Below, one piece after another: positions 31,105 to 31,577 of a DNA stretch of 31,577 bases; position 1 is the stretch's first letter; each line of letters opens with the position of its first letter. Made by a program: the position numbers and the translations under genes. The notes under the pieces are model-generated. The model saw nothing but the letters and a program-made list of their open reading frames with translations, was not told where the DNA came from and did not search any database. Origin of the DNA: an uncultured Caryophanales bacterium (lineage in GTDB: Bacteria; Bacillota_I; Bacilli_A; RF39; UBA660); the NCBI GenBank assembly GCA_947168625.1, contig CAMVMQ010000005.1, forward strand, positions 1 through 31,577. Reading direction: 5' to 3'.

Positions 31105-31577
31105 ACCATTCCTTTAACTTACCACTACCACTAGATAATAAGCCCTTAATAAAAGACCATCCGATCTTACAAGTACTCTTAATATCGCCAAATAATTCTT
31201 TAGCATTATCACAATCTTCTTCCCTGTCTTTACATATATTACTAGAAATATCTAAAAATAAAGTAATAAGTTTTTCTTTAACATTAGTGTAAATTCTGTT
31301 TGAAGAGCTCTTAATATTATCCTTATATCCAGGGCTTTTTTCTTCTATATAACTATCTATTTTTAAAGCAACACTAATAACTTTAAGTTTACCAATATTA
31401 GTAAGTTCCCTAAAAGTATAACCTTTAATTTCAGTATCATAAAAAATAAAATCCACTATCTCAATAAAATACTCTTTAAATTTATCCTTAAAAGAGCTAT
31501 TCTTTATTTCTTGTTCATTACTTTCAAAATAATTAACAACCGTCTCCTCACTATAAACAACATTACTAGAATTATCC
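31082..31577 (-). CDS. C-terminal part of an unrecognised protein (5' end outside window)
   Basis: The frame is open from the stop at 31082 to the end of the window, giving the last 164 residues; the GTG at 31456 is not needed as a start. The visible part is hydrophilic and largely helical (FKDKFKEYFIEIVDFIFYD, ELTNIGKLKVISVALKIDSYIEE), with three Cys (DREEDCDNAKEL, STCKIGW and one earlier). It ends LKEWYEVYRGK. I do not recognise a family. The 3' end overlaps the CapA-like gene by 23 bases, so the two are probably cotranscribed and translationally linked. It could be a cytoplasmic or exported helper of the CapA-like lipoprotein, but nothing shows this directly. Confidence 0.7.
   Translation of the reverse strand, partial: DNSSNVVYSEETVVNYFESNEQEIKNSSFKDKFKEYFIEIVDFIFYDTEIKGYTFRELTNIGKLKVISVALKIDSYIEEKSPGYKDNIKSSSNRIYTNVKEKLITLFLDISSNICKDREEDCDNAKELFGDIKSTCKIGWSFIKGLLSSGSGKLKEWYEVYRGK

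Overview
The window comes from a very AT-rich, low-GC Gram-positive bacterium that forms, or descends from, endospore formers (Bacillota, class Bacilli; a reduced-genome gut lineage of the Erysipelotrichales/RF39 kind would fit, but this is inference). The reasons are six sporulation genes (spoVIF, spoIVA, spoVG, yabP, yabQ, yabG), the Firmicute-only genes rpoE (delta subunit), veg, walJ and divIC, a T-box in front of tyrS, and strongly AT-biased codon use. TGG encodes Trp and TGA is used as a stop, so the code is the standard bacterial one. Genes are packed tightly, often overlapping by 1-20 bases. No gene-free stretch exceeds 300 bases; the longest are 5167-5433 (two divergent promoters) and 15678-15920 (promoter plus T-box). 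I saw no tRNA, rRNA, CRISPR, insertion sequence or prophage.

Layout. 1-5750: a gene fragment, der, spoVIF coupled to a glutamine-amidotransferase-like gene, spoIVA behind a sigma-E-like promoter, an AI-2E family permease on the minus strand, and the HU gene; the order der...spoIVA...HU recalls Bacillus. 5766-7850: a minus-strand operon of two related membrane proteins and an HTH/S24-fold regulator, with a palindrome over the promoter. 7856-10006: rpoE, an arginyl-tRNA-synthetase-like gene that has lost its catalytic motifs, and a DUF1934 (YwiB-like) gene, in the place where Bacillus has ywiB-argS-rpoE. 10064-12052: a class A penicillin-binding protein. 12134-14311: prfA-prmC plus a Cys-rich tail-anchored protein. 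14344-15677: an AlkD-like gene and a divergent small lipoprotein. 15663-20466: T-box-tyrS, then tilS-ftsH.

20432-28601 is minus-strand. A long cluster (rplI, dnaB, M23 endopeptidase, walJ, rlmH, zinc-ribbon membrane protein, rsmA, yabG, veg) is followed by spoVG, yabP-yabQ and divIC. In Bacillus these genes lie on both sides of oriC; here they form one compact run. 28605-29753 is the rpsF-ssb-rpsR operon with an S6:S18-type leader. 29827-31577 holds a CapA-like lipoprotein and a gene running off the window.

Most of the window is housekeeping: translation (der, prfA, prmC, tyrS, tilS, rlmH, rsmA, ribosomal proteins), replication (dnaB, ssb, HU), envelope (class A PBP, M23, divIC, ftsH) and spore coat/cortex assembly. 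The parts that look least described are the catalytically dead ArgRS paralogue kept in the argS locus on an apparently leaderless transcript, and the autoregulated-looking pair of YhhQ/VUT-like membrane proteins with a regulator that lacks the S24 catalytic lysine.
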